A stretch of 64,000 nucleotides of DNA from Panax quinquefolius. Its lineage: Eukaryota; Streptophyta; Magnoliopsida; Apiales; Araliaceae. How positions within the stretch are numbered: the stretch's first letter is position 1; each line of letters opens with the position of its first letter. The position numbers and the translations under genes were made by a program. The notes beneath the pieces were generated by a model. That model saw only the letters and a list, made by a program, of their open reading frames with translations, made no database searches and was not told the DNA's origin. The stretch is from contig CM035162.1 of the NCBI GenBank assembly GCA_020205615.1, forward strand, positions 43,824,464 through 43,888,463, written 5' to 3'. Below are positions 10,315 through 23,092 of this stretch, one piece after another.

Positions 10315-11390
10315 ATCATGATGGAGGCACACAACACCCCGCTTTGTAATCTATCTCGGGAGTACCAAATGTATCATGATATTCGACATACATTTTGGTG
10401 GAACAATACGAAGAGAGAGATCGCGAGTTTATCTCGAGGTGTTTTACTGTCAACGTAAAAAGTGAGCATCAAGTGCCAAAGGGTCCATTACAACCACTGA
10501 GATTCCGAAATGGAAGTGGGAACACATTACTATGGATTTCGCATGTGTCTTCCCAAAGTTTCTCAAGGCATAGATGCGATTTGGGTTATTGTTGATAGAT
10601 TAACCAAGTCCGCCCATTTCTTACCAATACGTGAGACTTATTCCTCGAACGTCTTGCTCGTACGTACGTGAATGAGATTGTGAGATTACATGGTATGCCA
10701 AGATCCATAGTTTGGATCGTGACCCAAGATTCACTTCACGATTTTGGGTTAGCTTGCAGAAAGCTATGGGCACGGATTTATTTATTGGCTTCGCAAGATA
10801 CCATCCTCAAAACGGACGGACAATCAGAGAGGACTATTCAAACCCTCAAGATCTATTAAGACTATGTATCCTAGATTTTAAAGGAAGGGATAAGTACTTG
10901 CCATCGGTGGAATTCTCCTACAACAACAAGCTTATCAAGCAAGTATAAAATGGCTCCATTGAGGCGTCAGATGGATTTAAAGTGTCGCTTTCAAAGATCT
11001 TTGGGACGAGGTGGGAGAAGCAACGTTGTTGGGACCGTAATTAGTACGCATGACTACATAAAAGATCCAAATGATTCGACAACGTATACAAACGGCACAA
11101 GATCGAAAAAAGAGTTATGCGGATCTTCATCGAAAAGACGTGGAATTTAATATTGGGGATCATGTATTATTACGTGTTGCACCATGGAAGGGAGTTACAA
11201 GATTTGGGAAGAGAGGAAAGCTCAATCCACGATTTGTTGGTCCATTTGAGATTCTTCAACCGAATAGGAAATGTGGCCTATAGACTCGCATTTACTCCAA
11301 GTATGTCTCGTGTTCATAATGTTTTTCACATATCCATGCTTCATAAATATGTGAAAGATTCCCGAACCATATTATCATGTTAGAACCGCA
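10315..11390 (+). pseudogene. Integrase of element B (decayed)
   Basis: The N-terminal part near 10320-10420 reads MEAHNT and FWWNNTKREI, next to where the HHCC zinc finger should be. The catalytic core shows ITMDF near 10525 (first Asp), [20 protein letters not shown] at about 10575-10640, DRDPRFTSRFWVSLQKAMGT at 10713-10772 (second Asp) and TDGQSERTIQTL (Glu) one frame off near 10815. The C-terminal GPY/F-type module is seen as KSYADLHRKDVEFNIGDHVL, RFGKRGKLNPRFVGPFEIL and RVHNVFHISMLHKYV up to about 11360. At least four frameshifts are needed to join these parts, so no active integrase is made. Confidence 0.8.
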
Positions 11391-11399
11391 GACGAGATA

Positions 11400-11580
11400 C
11401 CAAGATTTAACGACGAAGAACTACACTGTTAAGATCTTGGATAGAAAGAGCATGTCCCACGCACCAAGGTTATACCACAAGTTAAGGTTTTATGGAGAAA
11501 CCATGCTATCAAGAAATGACCGGGAGTTGAATCGTAAATGAAAGCGAGGTATCCTCACCTTTTCAAACACTGTGTACGTA
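11400..11580 (+). pseudogene. Chromodomain-like C-terminus of element B (decayed)
   Basis: In alternating frames one reads YTVKILDRK, VKVLWRNHAIKK and MKARYPHLF. This matches the degenerate chromodomain that ends integrase in Tekay-type elements and targets insertion to chromatin. Two stops and a frameshift interrupt it. The same tail (ESKVFSTF) survives in element A. Confidence 0.6.
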
Positions 11581-11606
11581 TGTCAATTTCGAGGATTAAA
11601 TTTCAT

Positions 11607-11618
11607 AAGGAGGGAGGT
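11607..11618 (+). other. Polypurine tract of element B
   Basis: AAGGAGGGAGGT lies just before the 3' LTR start TGTAAGACCCC. The upstream GAGGATTAAATTTCAT is a mutated form of the GGGGACGAAATTTCAT block of element A. Confidence 0.75.
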
Positions 11619-14111
11619 TGTAAGACCCCAAATTATTATAAATAAAATCAAATTTCCTCTAATTATATTTGTGAATAATAAGATATTAATTTGATATAAT
11701 TCTTCAAGTTATGGGTGAAATGTGCAAATTTTGCAAAATATGCAAGTGGTTATAAAATAATCATTGTTGTTGGGAATATTCATTTGGTCGTGGAATATTC
11801 TTGTTGTTTGGGAATATTCGATTTATTTGTAGTTCATTCAGGGCCCCATAATGTAATAACCGCCGGATGAAGAAAACGACAAGTTTGAGTTTTTATAAAT
11901 AACTACGAAGTTGTTACTGCTAACACCGTTGAATACCCCGGTGGTTAAAATACAAGAATACGTGTGGATGCATGAAAGATTGATGAATTATCGATCCTTA
12001 CGTAAGAAGGCACTACTCAATAATTGTTACAGTAGTTATCGCTCAATATTTTATTTTATTGATTCAATAATTGTTGCGTTGATATTTTATATTATTGTTG
12101 TTTCAATAATTGTCACTGCACAGTATTTTCCATTATCAGATCAATAATTCATATTATTTGAATAATATTATTAGATAGCATTATTGGCAATGTCTTGAAA
12201 GTTCTGTTAAGGAGAGGTTTGGTCACCTAATTGCGCGCCAATAAGGAGAAATTCTTATTGGAAAGCCCCCTCTTTCCTGGGAACGTCTTGGTTGTCATAA
12301 ATGTGATTCTGTAATATTATTTGTGAATAATTAATTATTGATTCATATGATAAGGAAATATTTATTTTATGTGGATATAAATGTTGGATATATTTATTGT
12401 GGTTAAAAATGAAGGAGTTAATGTTGAGGTGTTTTATTAGTATTTTGTCGGAATGAAGGTATTAAAAATTAAACCAGTGTTTTTGAGATATATTGTGTGA
12501 GTTATAATTTTTAATCCGACCGTTGGATCGTTGTAATTTTTGGATATGTTATACATATATAAGTTGAGTATATGTCCACAAATTTTGAACCGTTAAAAAT
12601 GAACGTATGATTTGTTATGAATTTTAAGAGGTGACTGATTCAGAAATTAAGTTTATAAATGATTTTGGTGGAAAATTCTAGAATTGAGTGAGCCCCACTT
12701 GTGGTTGGTGAAGAAATGTGCTGAATTTATTTCAAATGTGGTGGGTGGGAATAGTAACAGGTAAAGCCATCAGGTTGTAGGTCAAGTTTGCTAACATTTT
12801 CCTATAAATAGAGGGCTAAGTTAGAATTGAAAATCACACCAGAAACAAGTTTTCTCTCTTTCTCTCTCTAGATTATTGAGTGTATTTTATGAGAATTTAG
12901 ATACTTTGTGAGTTTCTATTCATCGTCTGCAAGTTTCCTTCAAATTTTATACCGATATTCCGATCGTAAGCAATCGATATTTTGAGGTAAGGGATGTTAT
13001 TTTCTTCATATATGATATTATTTCTTCAATATCATTATGCCGAAGTATTGATCTGAATTTTTATCAAATTTAGAACTTTTTGTGTCGGGGTTACTATTCA
13101 CTTATACGGCACTATTCATGTATAAAAATGGCACTATTCACGAATATGGCACTATTCACCGAAAAATAAAATTTCTTCTTTTTGTCCAAGATGTCTATTA
13201 TGGTTACTATCTTTGATTGTATCCATGTTTTGATCTTTATTTTTGAATTTTCGCTTCAAAATTGGTATTTATGAAGTATTATTGATCTTGGATAAACCGT
13301 TATACTTAATCCCTACTATTTATCCTTCCGCTTCACCGAATTTATTTTCTTTAAAATATTTTTCATCATCCCTCACCCTAAATGATGATATTACTAAATA
13401 TCTTCTACCAGTAGTGCAAAAGATAAATGATTAATCGATGAATATCTTTGGCCCAGTAGTAAAAGATGAACAGTGTGTTGAGATGAATACGACTAATTGG
13501 TGATATAAAATGAATATCTTTGGCTCAGTAGTGCAAAGATGAATATTTGATTAAAGATGTATATCGATTGTTGTTATTGTGGATAAAATATTGATGATGG
13601 ACTTTTAAATCTTAGAAGATAGTAGAACTCATTCTCTACTCGACTCTTCTAATGGATTGTTGTTTCCACCGCAATTGTTGATCTAAAACTTGTTGGCTAT
13701 TATATTTTATCGATTTTTTCCTCGTTGAAGACTAACGATAATTTGTTGTATATTATCTTAGTCATAATATTTTTATCGGGCTAGTTGAGCTCACTCTTTT
13801 CTTTTTTTTCTATTTTTCTCGTGGAGGTGAGAACATAGAGAGAACTAATCTCTGGGTAACTGGAGTGATGGTTCTAGAAAGATGTTTTAGCAATCCTCAC
13901 TATTTCGTCGTAAAATAGTGTTTGAATAATTGTAACGAGGACTTATTTGAGTGTGGATATTGTCTAGAAGACAATATTTATATTTAAACTCACAAAGATG
14001 TGTTGTCGATTTTGCATTTACAATCAGATTATTGAAGTTGTAGTTTGCTTTCTCGCATCATGTATTTAGCGACTTAGAATGGGTGTTGTATACCTATTTT
14101 GGGGCGCCACA
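11619..14111 (+). mobile_element. 3' LTR of gypsy element B, about 2.5 kb
   Basis: It begins TGTAAGACCCCAAATTATT after the polypurine tract and ends TTTTGGGGCGCCACA. A TATA box is at 12801-12810. It shares blocks with LTR A (GTTATAAAATA-TCATTGTT, the AGGAGAGGTTTGGTCACCTAAT block, the TATA region, ATATCATTATGCCG). It lacks the long 39-bp array and the conserved LTR ORF. Confidence 0.8.
12801..12813 (+). promoter_or_regulatory. LTR core promoter (TATA box), element B
   Basis: CCTATAAATAGAG is followed by TTAGAATTGAAAATCACA and TTTCTCTCTTTCTCTCTC, the same arrangement as in LTR A at 3026. Confidence 0.65.
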
Positions 14112-15674
14112 ATAACAAAAGAATTCACGGGGCATGCGATAGGCCGCATGCATAAATGAGTTATTCCAAATGTAATAATAAATAATTAAATAATGTAAGA
14201 ATTTCACCATGTATGCAGATCAGATATATAGCATGTTATTCCAACATAATAATAAAGAATGGAATAACAACCCTTATGAAAGTATTGAAAGAAAATAACT
14301 CTCTTCATGAATACGAAAGAATAATACCCCTTACCTTAAAAAAGAAGAGTATTAACCTGTAGGGACGGTGATATACTGAAGAAAACTTCAGACTATTTTT
14401 TATGCTCAAAACTTTCTTAAACTCTAAAGAAATACGCCAAGATTATAGAAGAAGAATCTCTACGAACTTACGGTGTATTTTTCAATTCTAACTAAGCATC
14501 CTATTTATAGGAGAATGGAAAGGATACTATGCAATAAAATATAATATATTCTATTTATAATATATATATATATTATTTAAAATCTAATAAAATAAATAAC
14601 TTTATAAAAGTATTCTATTTTTTATATAAAAGATTTTACTATGCAAACACTATGCTGCAGACACTATGCAAATACTATGCATAATAAAATATAATATATT
14701 CTATTTATAATCAAATAAAACAAAACTTTATAAAAAGTATTATGTTTTATATAAAAATTTTTCTGTTATATTACATTTATAATATTAATAAAACAAAATT
14801 TATATATATAATATTTATATATATATATATATAAACTTTTTCGTGACTCCCCCCAAATGATCAGATTTCCAAAGTCACATGTGGGCCCCACATGTGGGCC
14901 CCACTAAAATACTAAAAAATTTTCTACCAATTATTTTGAAAATGGATAAATGGGGGGGTCCAAAATACAACAAATACCTCATAAAAATCACCTCAATATT
15001 TTTAACAACATTTATTAATATTATTATAAGTTTATAACTCACAATATTAACAATCAGCTCGTTCCCAGGAAAGATGGGGCTTTCCAATAAGGATTTCTCC
15101 CTATGGCTCGACATTAGGTGACCAAACCTCTCCTCGACAAAACTTCTGAACATTGTCAATATTGCAAATAATAATATTAATAACTCATCATCTCAATTAT
15201 TGATTTAATAATATATAAAATATCGACAATAATTGAATCAAATAATGTGAGATACTATGCAATAATTATCGTAGCAATAATTGAACAAAAGCGAGTGTCT
15301 TCTCACGTGGAAGCATCAATAATCAATACCGTAGCTTCTATGCAACCACGCCAGACATCGCACTTTTTACTACCGAGTAGTTCAACAGTTTTAACGGTAA
15401 AACTTCCGTCGTATTTTCATAAAAATATTTTTGTCGTTTTCTCAATCCGACAATAATTCCGTTGTGGGATCCTCTAATGATTGTACCGTCGTACGGATAT
15501 TCCCCGACAAAAAGAATATTCTACGACCAATCGAATATTATACAATAACTTGCATAATTTTCAAAATTTATAAATATTACCCACAACTATAACATTATCT
15601 CAAATTCACACCAAAATTTTGAAAAAATATTTCGAGAAAATAATATCTTTATTCGTAAAATTTGGGATTTTACA
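14112..15674 (-). mobile_element. Truncated minus-strand gypsy LTR (remnant C)
   Basis: Read on the minus strand, it starts TGTAAAATCCCAAATTTTACG at 15674 and passes the AGGTTTGGTCACCTAATG and TTGGAAAGCCCC blocks near 15060-15140. Its TATA box (CTATAAATAGG) is at 14501-14511. It ends abruptly where element B's LTR ends. The part after the TATA box (14115-14290) has copies of the TTCACCATG-TATGCGG-TTATTCCAACATAATAATAAAGAATGG repeat that is tandem in the solo LTR at 53040-53390. No polypurine tract flanks 15674, so that end is the outer edge of a 5' or solo LTR. Confidence 0.7.
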
Positions 15675-16581
15675 CAATTAGCACGATTATTCATATAAAA
15701 ATATTTTTATAATTTATATATTTTTTTTAAAAAAAAATTAAATTTTAAAATTATTATTATTAGTATTTTATTACTATTATTACTATTATTTTAAAATTAA
15801 AATTATTTAAAAATTATTATTATTAGTTTTGTAATTATTCAACTTACTTACTAATAGTTTTGGAATTATGGTTATTATTATTACACATACATGATGCCAC
15901 TTAACTGCCTCCTTGCATTTCTACCCTTCATGTCAGCAAAAATAACGGGCCAATATACATAGTCATCATTCTGTTCGTTTTTTTGGACGGAAATTAAAAA
16001 TAATGACCATTTTGTAATTTTTATGATTCGATTGTAACAAAAAAAAATTCGCTAACCACAATGAAAATCGGACCCTAGTACAGTGACAAAAAAGTGTATT
16101 ATCCCTTAATTAAAGAATGATACAATAAAGTTGCTTACATTTACACGAGATATTAAAATCGTCAAACCGATATAGAGATTAGAGAAATCAAGTCATCAAT
16201 GTATCGAGACTTCAGTAATAGAGTAATAATCATTGTACAATTACTATTGTATATTACATACATCAACTATCAATTATGTAATTAAAAGTGCAAACTTGAT
16301 TTTACCAATTTTTGAAATTTTTAGTGTTACAGACTTGCGATGTATATGTGAGAAAGTGAGAGAGAGAGTGTGTGATTGACTAACTTTGATTTATTAATTA
16401 TGCAATTAAGTAATCATATTCAGGGTAAAAAGTATTGTTTAATAATCCAATTAAACATTATGTTATAGTACCGTTTGCATGAAATTTGAACGAGTTATTA
16501 ATTTAAATTAGAATAAACAAAAATGTTTTAAAAAAATGAAACAAAGTTTCTAAATAGGTTTAACTTTTAAGCCTTTGATCT
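15675..16581. other. AT-rich intergenic stretch, no gene seen
   Basis: There are poly-A/T runs and ATT-rich simple sequence (15715-15840). 16260-16330 (CAATTATGTAATTAAAAGTG, then CAAACTTGATTTTACC) resembles the dispersed AT-rich repeat of 38.3-42.1 kb. There are no coding signatures. Confidence 0.6.
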
Positions 16582-16604
16582 TACTACAAGAAAAAGAGTT
16601 ATTT
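16582..16604 (+). mobile_element. CACTA-type transposon left end (interrupted)
   Basis: TACTACAAGAAAAAGAG closely matches the CACTACAAGAAAA terminus of plant CACTA (En/Spm) elements, with the first base changed. The sequence resumes at 17911 after a Mutator-type insertion, with ACGGAATAAATTCCGTCG and CTCCGTCGCAATTATCTCCG (17920-17990). These are the kind of CCGTCG subterminal repeats CACTA elements carry. I found no matching right end, so its extent is unknown. Confidence 0.45.
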
Positions 16605-16614
16605 GGCATGAAAT

Positions 16615-17900
16615 GACAAAAAGCAACTTTATCTGCTTGTGGCAAATACTTATAAAGATTAGTGCCAATCGAACTTTAAAAATATGCATTGACCATTCAT
16701 CGCTTTCTAAAACTGAAAATTCAGGCAATTCCATCCAATTTCTTGGACGGAAGTCAAATAATTACACACGTGGCATTGAAAAAAATCAAAATATTATTAT
16801 TTTCTTATGTGGCAATACAAAAAAAAAATCAAAAATAAAATCATTGATTATGTGGCAAAAAATAATTAAAATAATAATAAATTTAAAATAAATAATAATT
16901 AATTCATTTTAAAATAATTCATTTTAAAATAAAATAATTAATTTTAAAAATAAAAATAAAATAATAAAATTAAAATTAATATTTGGAATTAATGATTAAT
17001 AATTAATCATTAACTTATAAAATGGTTATTTTATTTTCATTTTTAAAATTAATTATTAATCATTACACAGTTAAAAAAATTAACTTGTAAAAAAATCATT
17101 TTTGCCACATAAAAAAATCTGTTTTTGTTTTTACAAAATAGAATTTTTTAAAAATGTAATTTTGTAAAAACAAATTTTAAAAAATGTAATTTTGTAAAAA
17201 TAGAATTTTCTAAAAATAGAATTTTTTTAAAACATAATTTTTAAAAAATGTAATTTTATTTTACAAGTTAAAAAATTTTTTTTTGTTTTTAAAACATAAT
17301 TTTAAAAACATATTTTTTTTAAAAGTAGACTTTTTAAAAACAAAATTTTATTTTACAAGTTAAAAAAAAATTCAGTTTTTTGTTTTTAAAACAAAATTTT
17401 TTTTATGTGGCAAAAATGATTTTTTACAAGTTAATGATTTTTTAACCGGAATGATTAATAATTAATTTTAAAATAAAATAAAATAATCATTTTACAAGTT
17501 AATGATTAATTATTAATCATTAATTCTAAATATTTATTTTAATTTTATTATTTTAATTATTTTATTTTAAAATTAATTATTTTATTTATATTTTAAAATT
17601 ATTTATTTTATTTTAAAATGAATTAATTATTATTTATTTTAATTTTATTATTATTTTAATCATTTTTTGCCACATAATCAATGATTTTATTTTTGATTTT
17701 TTTTTTGTATTGCCACATAAGAAAATAATAATATTTTGATTTTTTTTTCAATGCCACGTGTGTAATTATTTGATTTCCGTCCAAGAAATTGGACGAAATG
17801 ACTTGAATTTTCAGATTTAAAAAGCATAGTGGTTCAATTGTATATTTTTAAAGATTACTTACAAGTTGACGACCACATGCGGATAAATGTGTTTTTTGCC
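16615..17900. mobile_element. Mutator-type foldback element with 10-bp TSD
   Basis: The two halves are long inverted repeats. The left arm (GACAAAAAGCAACTTTATCTGC at 16615; CCAATTTCTTGGACGG at 16735; TACACACGTGGCATTG at 16760) is mirrored at 17640-17900 (TTGCCGGC end, CCGTCCAAGAAATTGG, CAATGCCACGTGTGTA). The exact duplication GGCATGAAAT flanks it at 16605-16614 and 17901-17910; a 9-11 bp duplication is the Mutator hallmark. The centre is extremely AT-rich (runs such as ATTTTAAAAA) and codes for nothing, so it is non-autonomous. Confidence 0.85.
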
Positions 17901-17910
17901 GGCATGAAAT

Positions 17911-19857
17911 TATTTTCCACGGAATAAATTCCGTCGAAAATATTGCAATTATCTCCGTCGCAATTATCTCCGTCATAACTAACTAATTAATTTGATGTTT
18001 TTTCCTTTTAGTACTTTCCCGCATTGTCGTCTCTACCCAACTCTGTCTCTCTCATTTTACCAGCCGTGTAAATCTCCCTCTTAACCACTTCTAGATCTGA
18101 CGGTGGCTCCCTCTAACTCCTTACATCGACGGCTCAACATCTGCGGCTCAACTCTCTCACTCAGATCTGCAGCACATCTCATTCTCCTCCCTCTCGACTC
18201 CCTCTCTAACCCTAGAAATAGTGGCGGCGTAGTGGTGGCGGCAGCGGCGACATAGTGGTGGCCTCTCCTTTAACTTCTCCTCCATTATTGCCCAATTGAA
18301 GGTTTTGATTTCCTCCCTTGTTAATTTTTCCTAAAAATTAGGTTTTAATTAGAAATTTTGTGTTATTTAGAACTAATTTGGGTTGCAATTGGAATGATTG
18401 TATTGTTAATTTGTTAATTAGTTCAATTATTATATGTAATTCATTTCAAAATGTTGTAGTTTGTCAATGGGTATAGTAAGGCAGCACAATAACATCAAGT
18501 GTTTGTGAAATTGCTTGAGAGAGAGTGAGTTTATGTTAGCTACTAACTGTTTGTGATATTGCTTAAGAGAGTATGCTAGGATTACTTATATTGCTTATTG
18601 GGTTACCTTTACACACATCTTTCCTCTTTACTTAAATCACCAATATATATAAATATTTAATTTTGTTTTACGAAGTAAGCTGTTTTCTCTCTCAGTAGAA
18701 CTCGAATGTGATAAAATGTAGGTTTTTTAAGTTATTAGTTTTATGTAGGGAAGTGATATTTCCCCGAGTAAAATTGATATTTCCAAAAGGTCCTCCCTCT
18801 GTTCATGTGAATATCAATTTTGCTTTTGGAAATTCCAATCCCCTTCAATACTTTGCTACTTGGACTCTTCAGTTGAGGGTGACATAGTTGTTTCACACGA
18901 GTGGACATGCTTGTGCTTGCAGGATCCTCGTTATCTACTTTTTCTGAAGTGTGGGGTAAACAATGCCCTCTACTTCTATTTCTAGCTAAAGACGAAGAAA
19001 AGTGGACACAAATGTGGGATCCGTGTCGGATCCTTCACTTGTTTATTGTATCATTTGAGTCACCAACAATGATGTTGGAAAACTTCAAGAGATTTTATAC
19101 GAGAAAGACAGAAAACACAGTTGCCAAATATGGTTTAGGATAGGATAGTTCACCACTCCAAAAAATCCACTATGGAGATACAGAACAAGTACTCACCACT
19201 CGCCGAAATTCACTGAAGGGATACAGAGTTGTAAAATAGTTACCACTCGATGAAAGAACTAAAGAGATACAGAACTTAAGAAGGATAGCAGAAAGCTTAA
19301 CTTGACTTGATAATAAACTTCTTAATTGATTTGTGAATACATGACCAAGCTATTTATGGGCCTCAAGTAGATCCCTATCAGCATATGTACGTAGTAGACT
19401 ACAAGTAGATAATTTGCTAGTTCTTACAATTTTTGAATTTATCTTTCAGATTGGATAGTCTTCAATTTATACTACTCAGGAAAATGGATCAGATCTCTTA
19501 TGCCTCTTTTCTCCTACGTTGATCATGAATGTTATACGATTCTGCGTCCCAAATAGGTCTAATAACTAAAAAGACTATATTAACCTTAATTTAGAAACAT
19601 GATTATTTGACTAATGGAATACATCTCGTTTGACTAACGAAAATCAATTTTTTATCTGTGAAAAATATTGGAGGAACACTTTTGCATAATTAATGTATCT
19701 ATAAGGAAGAGTTGTGTTAAAAAAAAAGGTTTAGGGAACAGTTTAGCAAAAACATGACAAATAAGAGGGTCAGATTTACAATTTAATTTGAAAAATGAGT
19801 ATGAGTTATCTAAAATAGTTTGTAATACCTAGTATTTGCAGAAAGTGATATGTTAAT
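17911..19857. other. Region with GC-richer segment and short repeats, no supported gene
   Basis: 18010-18300 is GC-richer and CT-rich (CTCTCTCTC, GGCGGCGTAGTGGTGGCGG). It looks like a 5' leader or captured gene start but has no clear coding frame. An 80-codon ORF at 18901-19143 starts right after an upstream TTTCACACGAG and has no recognisable domain. 19150-19290 has three loose copies of CACCACTC...GAGATACAGA. A host gene fragment carried by the CACTA-like element is possible but unproven. Confidence 0.4.
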
Positions 19858-21917
19858 TGTGACGCCCCCAAATCCCTGTATTGCTACAACGGATTTGACG
19901 CTCACTTCTACTATATTAACATTAAATTTTAGATATTCTATCATTTGTAAGCTTTATATATTCAAGATTCACAATACCAACACAAGAGATTGTTCCTAGA
20001 TTTGAAGGTGACTTTCCAATAAAGATAATCGATATTGGTGCGCAATTAAATGACCTAACTCTCATTTCTTAGTCAGAACTTTCAGTGTGCTAAATACCCT
20101 CACTTAGATGCATTGCCTTGTAAACAATGGACATTTCTTTCATATTAATATTCCCTATCTATCCGAAATTCACAGTATCAAGTAATAAGATTGTTCTTGG
20201 AACGGAGGGGGCCTTCCGGTAAGGATGACACCTTAGCACAAGCAAAAACCTCGATTCTTACAAAACTCTCAACATTACTTAACACCCTCATTCAGATGCA
20301 TAGTTCTTCATTAATACCGTGTTTAATGTTTCACAATTCTAAATTCTATCAAAGTAAATACATAACACAATTTGATGATAATAAGATATGACTACATACA
20401 AAAAGACAAGTAAATAATATGTATTCTAGTCTATGCTTTCTTCTTTCCTTTCCTCTTAGAGCCGGAGCTCTCTGAATTTCCATCCTTAGCTGCAAATAGC
20501 TACAAATAGGGATTTATTCGCAAGAGTGAGCAAAAGTTGCTCAACAAGTCTAAACACATAGCATATAAGTGAACTCACACCTATATGGATTTAAATGAAT
20601 CATAGCTCAACAAAAGATATCACGATTGTTTTAACATAGCAAAGCTGAGTGGTAATTAAACCAAGAACTAATGTTCGTCCGTCTTTCGACTTAGAACCAT
20701 ACAGTGGATATATATAGGGGATCAACCTAACGACATCCTATGTTATGCATAACATACACTACACTGGACTACTCATGAACAGTGTTTAATTTGGTTACTT
20801 GACACATCATATTTATCCCAATGAATAAGGATTGTTCATCTCAGTTTACTTTACATGCAGAGGTCGCCCCAAAACAATTTGGTTTGACTAAATAGCTCAT
20901 ATAAAGAAATATAGCAATTCAAAACTTCACAAATAAACGTTCATTTCTCAAGTTATGCCGAAACTAGTAGCAATAACTTCATTCAAGAATTTATAACACG
21001 TTGCACAAGGTGCATAAATATCATACAAAACAGGTAATATAAACTTGGGTAGAAGACTTGCCTCGAAACATCTCTTATACTACGTCGTATGACCTATATT
21101 GTTCATTAGGTTGACATACGGTTAGTCATAATCACGACTTTACAATTTTAGTAAACTCTAATTAATCTTTAGTATGAATTAAATACTTAACAATACCATG
21201 ATCGCAAAATTACTTATAACTTGATGTTACTAGCATAAATTAGCTAGGCCACCATCACATAATAACTTAATGAAAACTAGTTTCGTAAGTTCTTTAAAAC
21301 TTTAAAATACAAAATCATAAGCCTAAACAAGTGATATTCTATTACTTCTATTTAAGAACATAATAACATAATTTAAAATTACAACTTAAATTTGTGATTA
21401 CCTCTTGACGTACAAGCTTTACGTTTCTTAAAGACGCAAGACTTTAACTTTCCTTCTCTCAGTTATCTCTCTATAGTAATTACTCTTTGTTTTTGTGAAT
21501 CGGTAAGGACTTAAGTTTGCAAAGCCTCCTATTTATGGGCTAGTAAGAGTTGGGATAAAATAGTCTTTACACAATAATCTATGACATCATTGCTTACATC
21601 ATCGTCCTTTATGATCTTCCTTTATGACATCATTGCTTATATCATCCTCCTCCTCTATGATTGGTCCATTTTCCTTCACTTGGATTGAGTTATTACTTAG
21701 TTTAACTAGGTTTTCTTTCCCTAGTTTGGTTACTCCAACTAGTTAGTTAGCCGTAATCGTTGACTTTGATTTTTTTTCGTATTTCTACCGTATAATTTTC
21801 ATATTATAATTGTATTATTCTTGTATAATATTTCGTATTATACTCGTATTATTCTCGTATCAGTGAATAGTGATTTCATATTTAGGTTTTAACCCATAGG
21901 TTTATCTCTTTAATCAG
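19858..21917 (-). mobile_element. Truncated minus-strand gypsy LTR (remnant G)
   Basis: The left end TGTGACGCCCCCAAATCC is an inverted LTR terminus. 21530-21917 aligns with 46750-47075 of the LTR at 44338-47361 (CTAGTAAGAGTTGGG, CACAATAATCTATGACATCA, TTCCTTCACTTGGATTGAG, GGTTTTAACCC). The match stops near 21917, so its 5' start is missing. 19985-20080 and 20175-20285 are a diverged internal duplication (AAGATTGTTC, then CTTTCCAATAAAG or CCTTCCGGTAAGG). Confidence 0.65.
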
Positions 21918-22640
21918 TTCTAGGCTTTAACAAGGTTGGGTACTTGAACCTACTTGAACCAAAACACAAAATCACACATAAGAAATCACATAATACAATT
22001 TTGAAGGATAATTCAATCTTTATTATTCATATAAAGTTGGATTACAAGATTCTTAGAAGTTCGGTGCATTACATCAATTACCGCCAAAAGGGTAGCAAAT
22101 GTAATTTTTTCCTCCTCTCGTCAGACCCAAACTATGAACCACTCTAATGTTTCTCACACTTGATAAACCAAAATCTTAGAAATTGAAAGAAATATCATCA
22201 TCCTTTAGTTTCCAATTCACAAATTCTATAATTTTCAAAATTCCTATTTGATTTCTTTGGGGGGAAAGGGAAAAAGAAAGGCGGTTACACGGAATTTCTT
22301 TAAAACATTAGGTGCCTAAATGCATTTTACTCAACGATAATTAAAACATATAAGTACTACACAGTAATACTTATTTTAAGATTTTTAAACAACTTATTTT
22401 AAAATTTTAAAATGACTTATTTTGAAATTCTTACAAGTAAAGGTATTTAATATCGGTAATGACTTAATTTTAAAAAACTTATAAGTCATTTTAAGCTCTA
22501 CAAATAAAAGTGTTAGTTCAACAAGTTCTCTCACATGAATAGTAAACGGGTCTCATACTTTGTGGAACTATTAAAATTTTCTTGTGAGAGTATTTGACTG
22601 AAATGACTTAAGTTAAAATATGTTATAAAGAATACTAAAT
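21918..22640. other. AT-rich region upstream of the host gene, nothing recognised
   Basis: A 67-codon ORF at 21944-22147 has no known motif. 22380-22560 has several ACTTATTTTAAAATT and TAAGTCATTTTA words related to the duplication that follows. Confidence 0.45.
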
Positions 22641-22960
22641 AGGGAGGGCAAAAGAGTATTTAAATTTGGCAAACTTATTTATCTTAAAAAATCTAATAAG
22701 TCATTTCTTGAGAAATAAAAGTTAATAATTCTCAAAATTTACTAATAAGTCAATTTATAATTAAAAATTTAAATTTACAAAATAAGGAGGGCAAAAAAGT
22801 ATTTAAATTTGGAATTTTATTTTAACATGACTTAGAAGTCAAATTTGAGAAGTAAAATTTTTAATTCTCAAAAGTTACTAATAAGTCAATTTACAAATAA
22901 AAATATAAGTCATACAAAAACTCAAAACAATAAAAAGCTACTTATATTTGACCGACTTAT
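22641..22960 (+). repeat. Tandem duplication (about 145 bp) in the host gene's upstream region
   Basis: GGGAGGGCAAAAGAGTATTT (22641) and AGGAGGGCAAAAAAGTATTT (22786) begin two diverged copies. Each continues with AAATTTGG, CTTAGAAGTCA or CTAATAAGTCA, GAGAA-TAAAA, AATTCTCAAAA-TTACTAATAAGTCAATTTA. The second copy ends about 130 bp before the ATG at 23093. Confidence 0.7.
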
Positions 22961-23092
22961 AATACTAAACGAAGTACTGTATTGTTTGAATTTATATTGT
23001 TCGAATGTTAAGCAGCAGATGATTGTTCATTTCCAATTTCAGTAGCAGCAGTTGTTGATCAAATTCGATTCGATTGGTTAGAGTGAAATTGG

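Noticed and set aside
18901..19143. 80-codon ORF as a host gene
   Set aside because: There are no splice partners, no homology I recognise, and flanking repeats. The evidence is insufficient.
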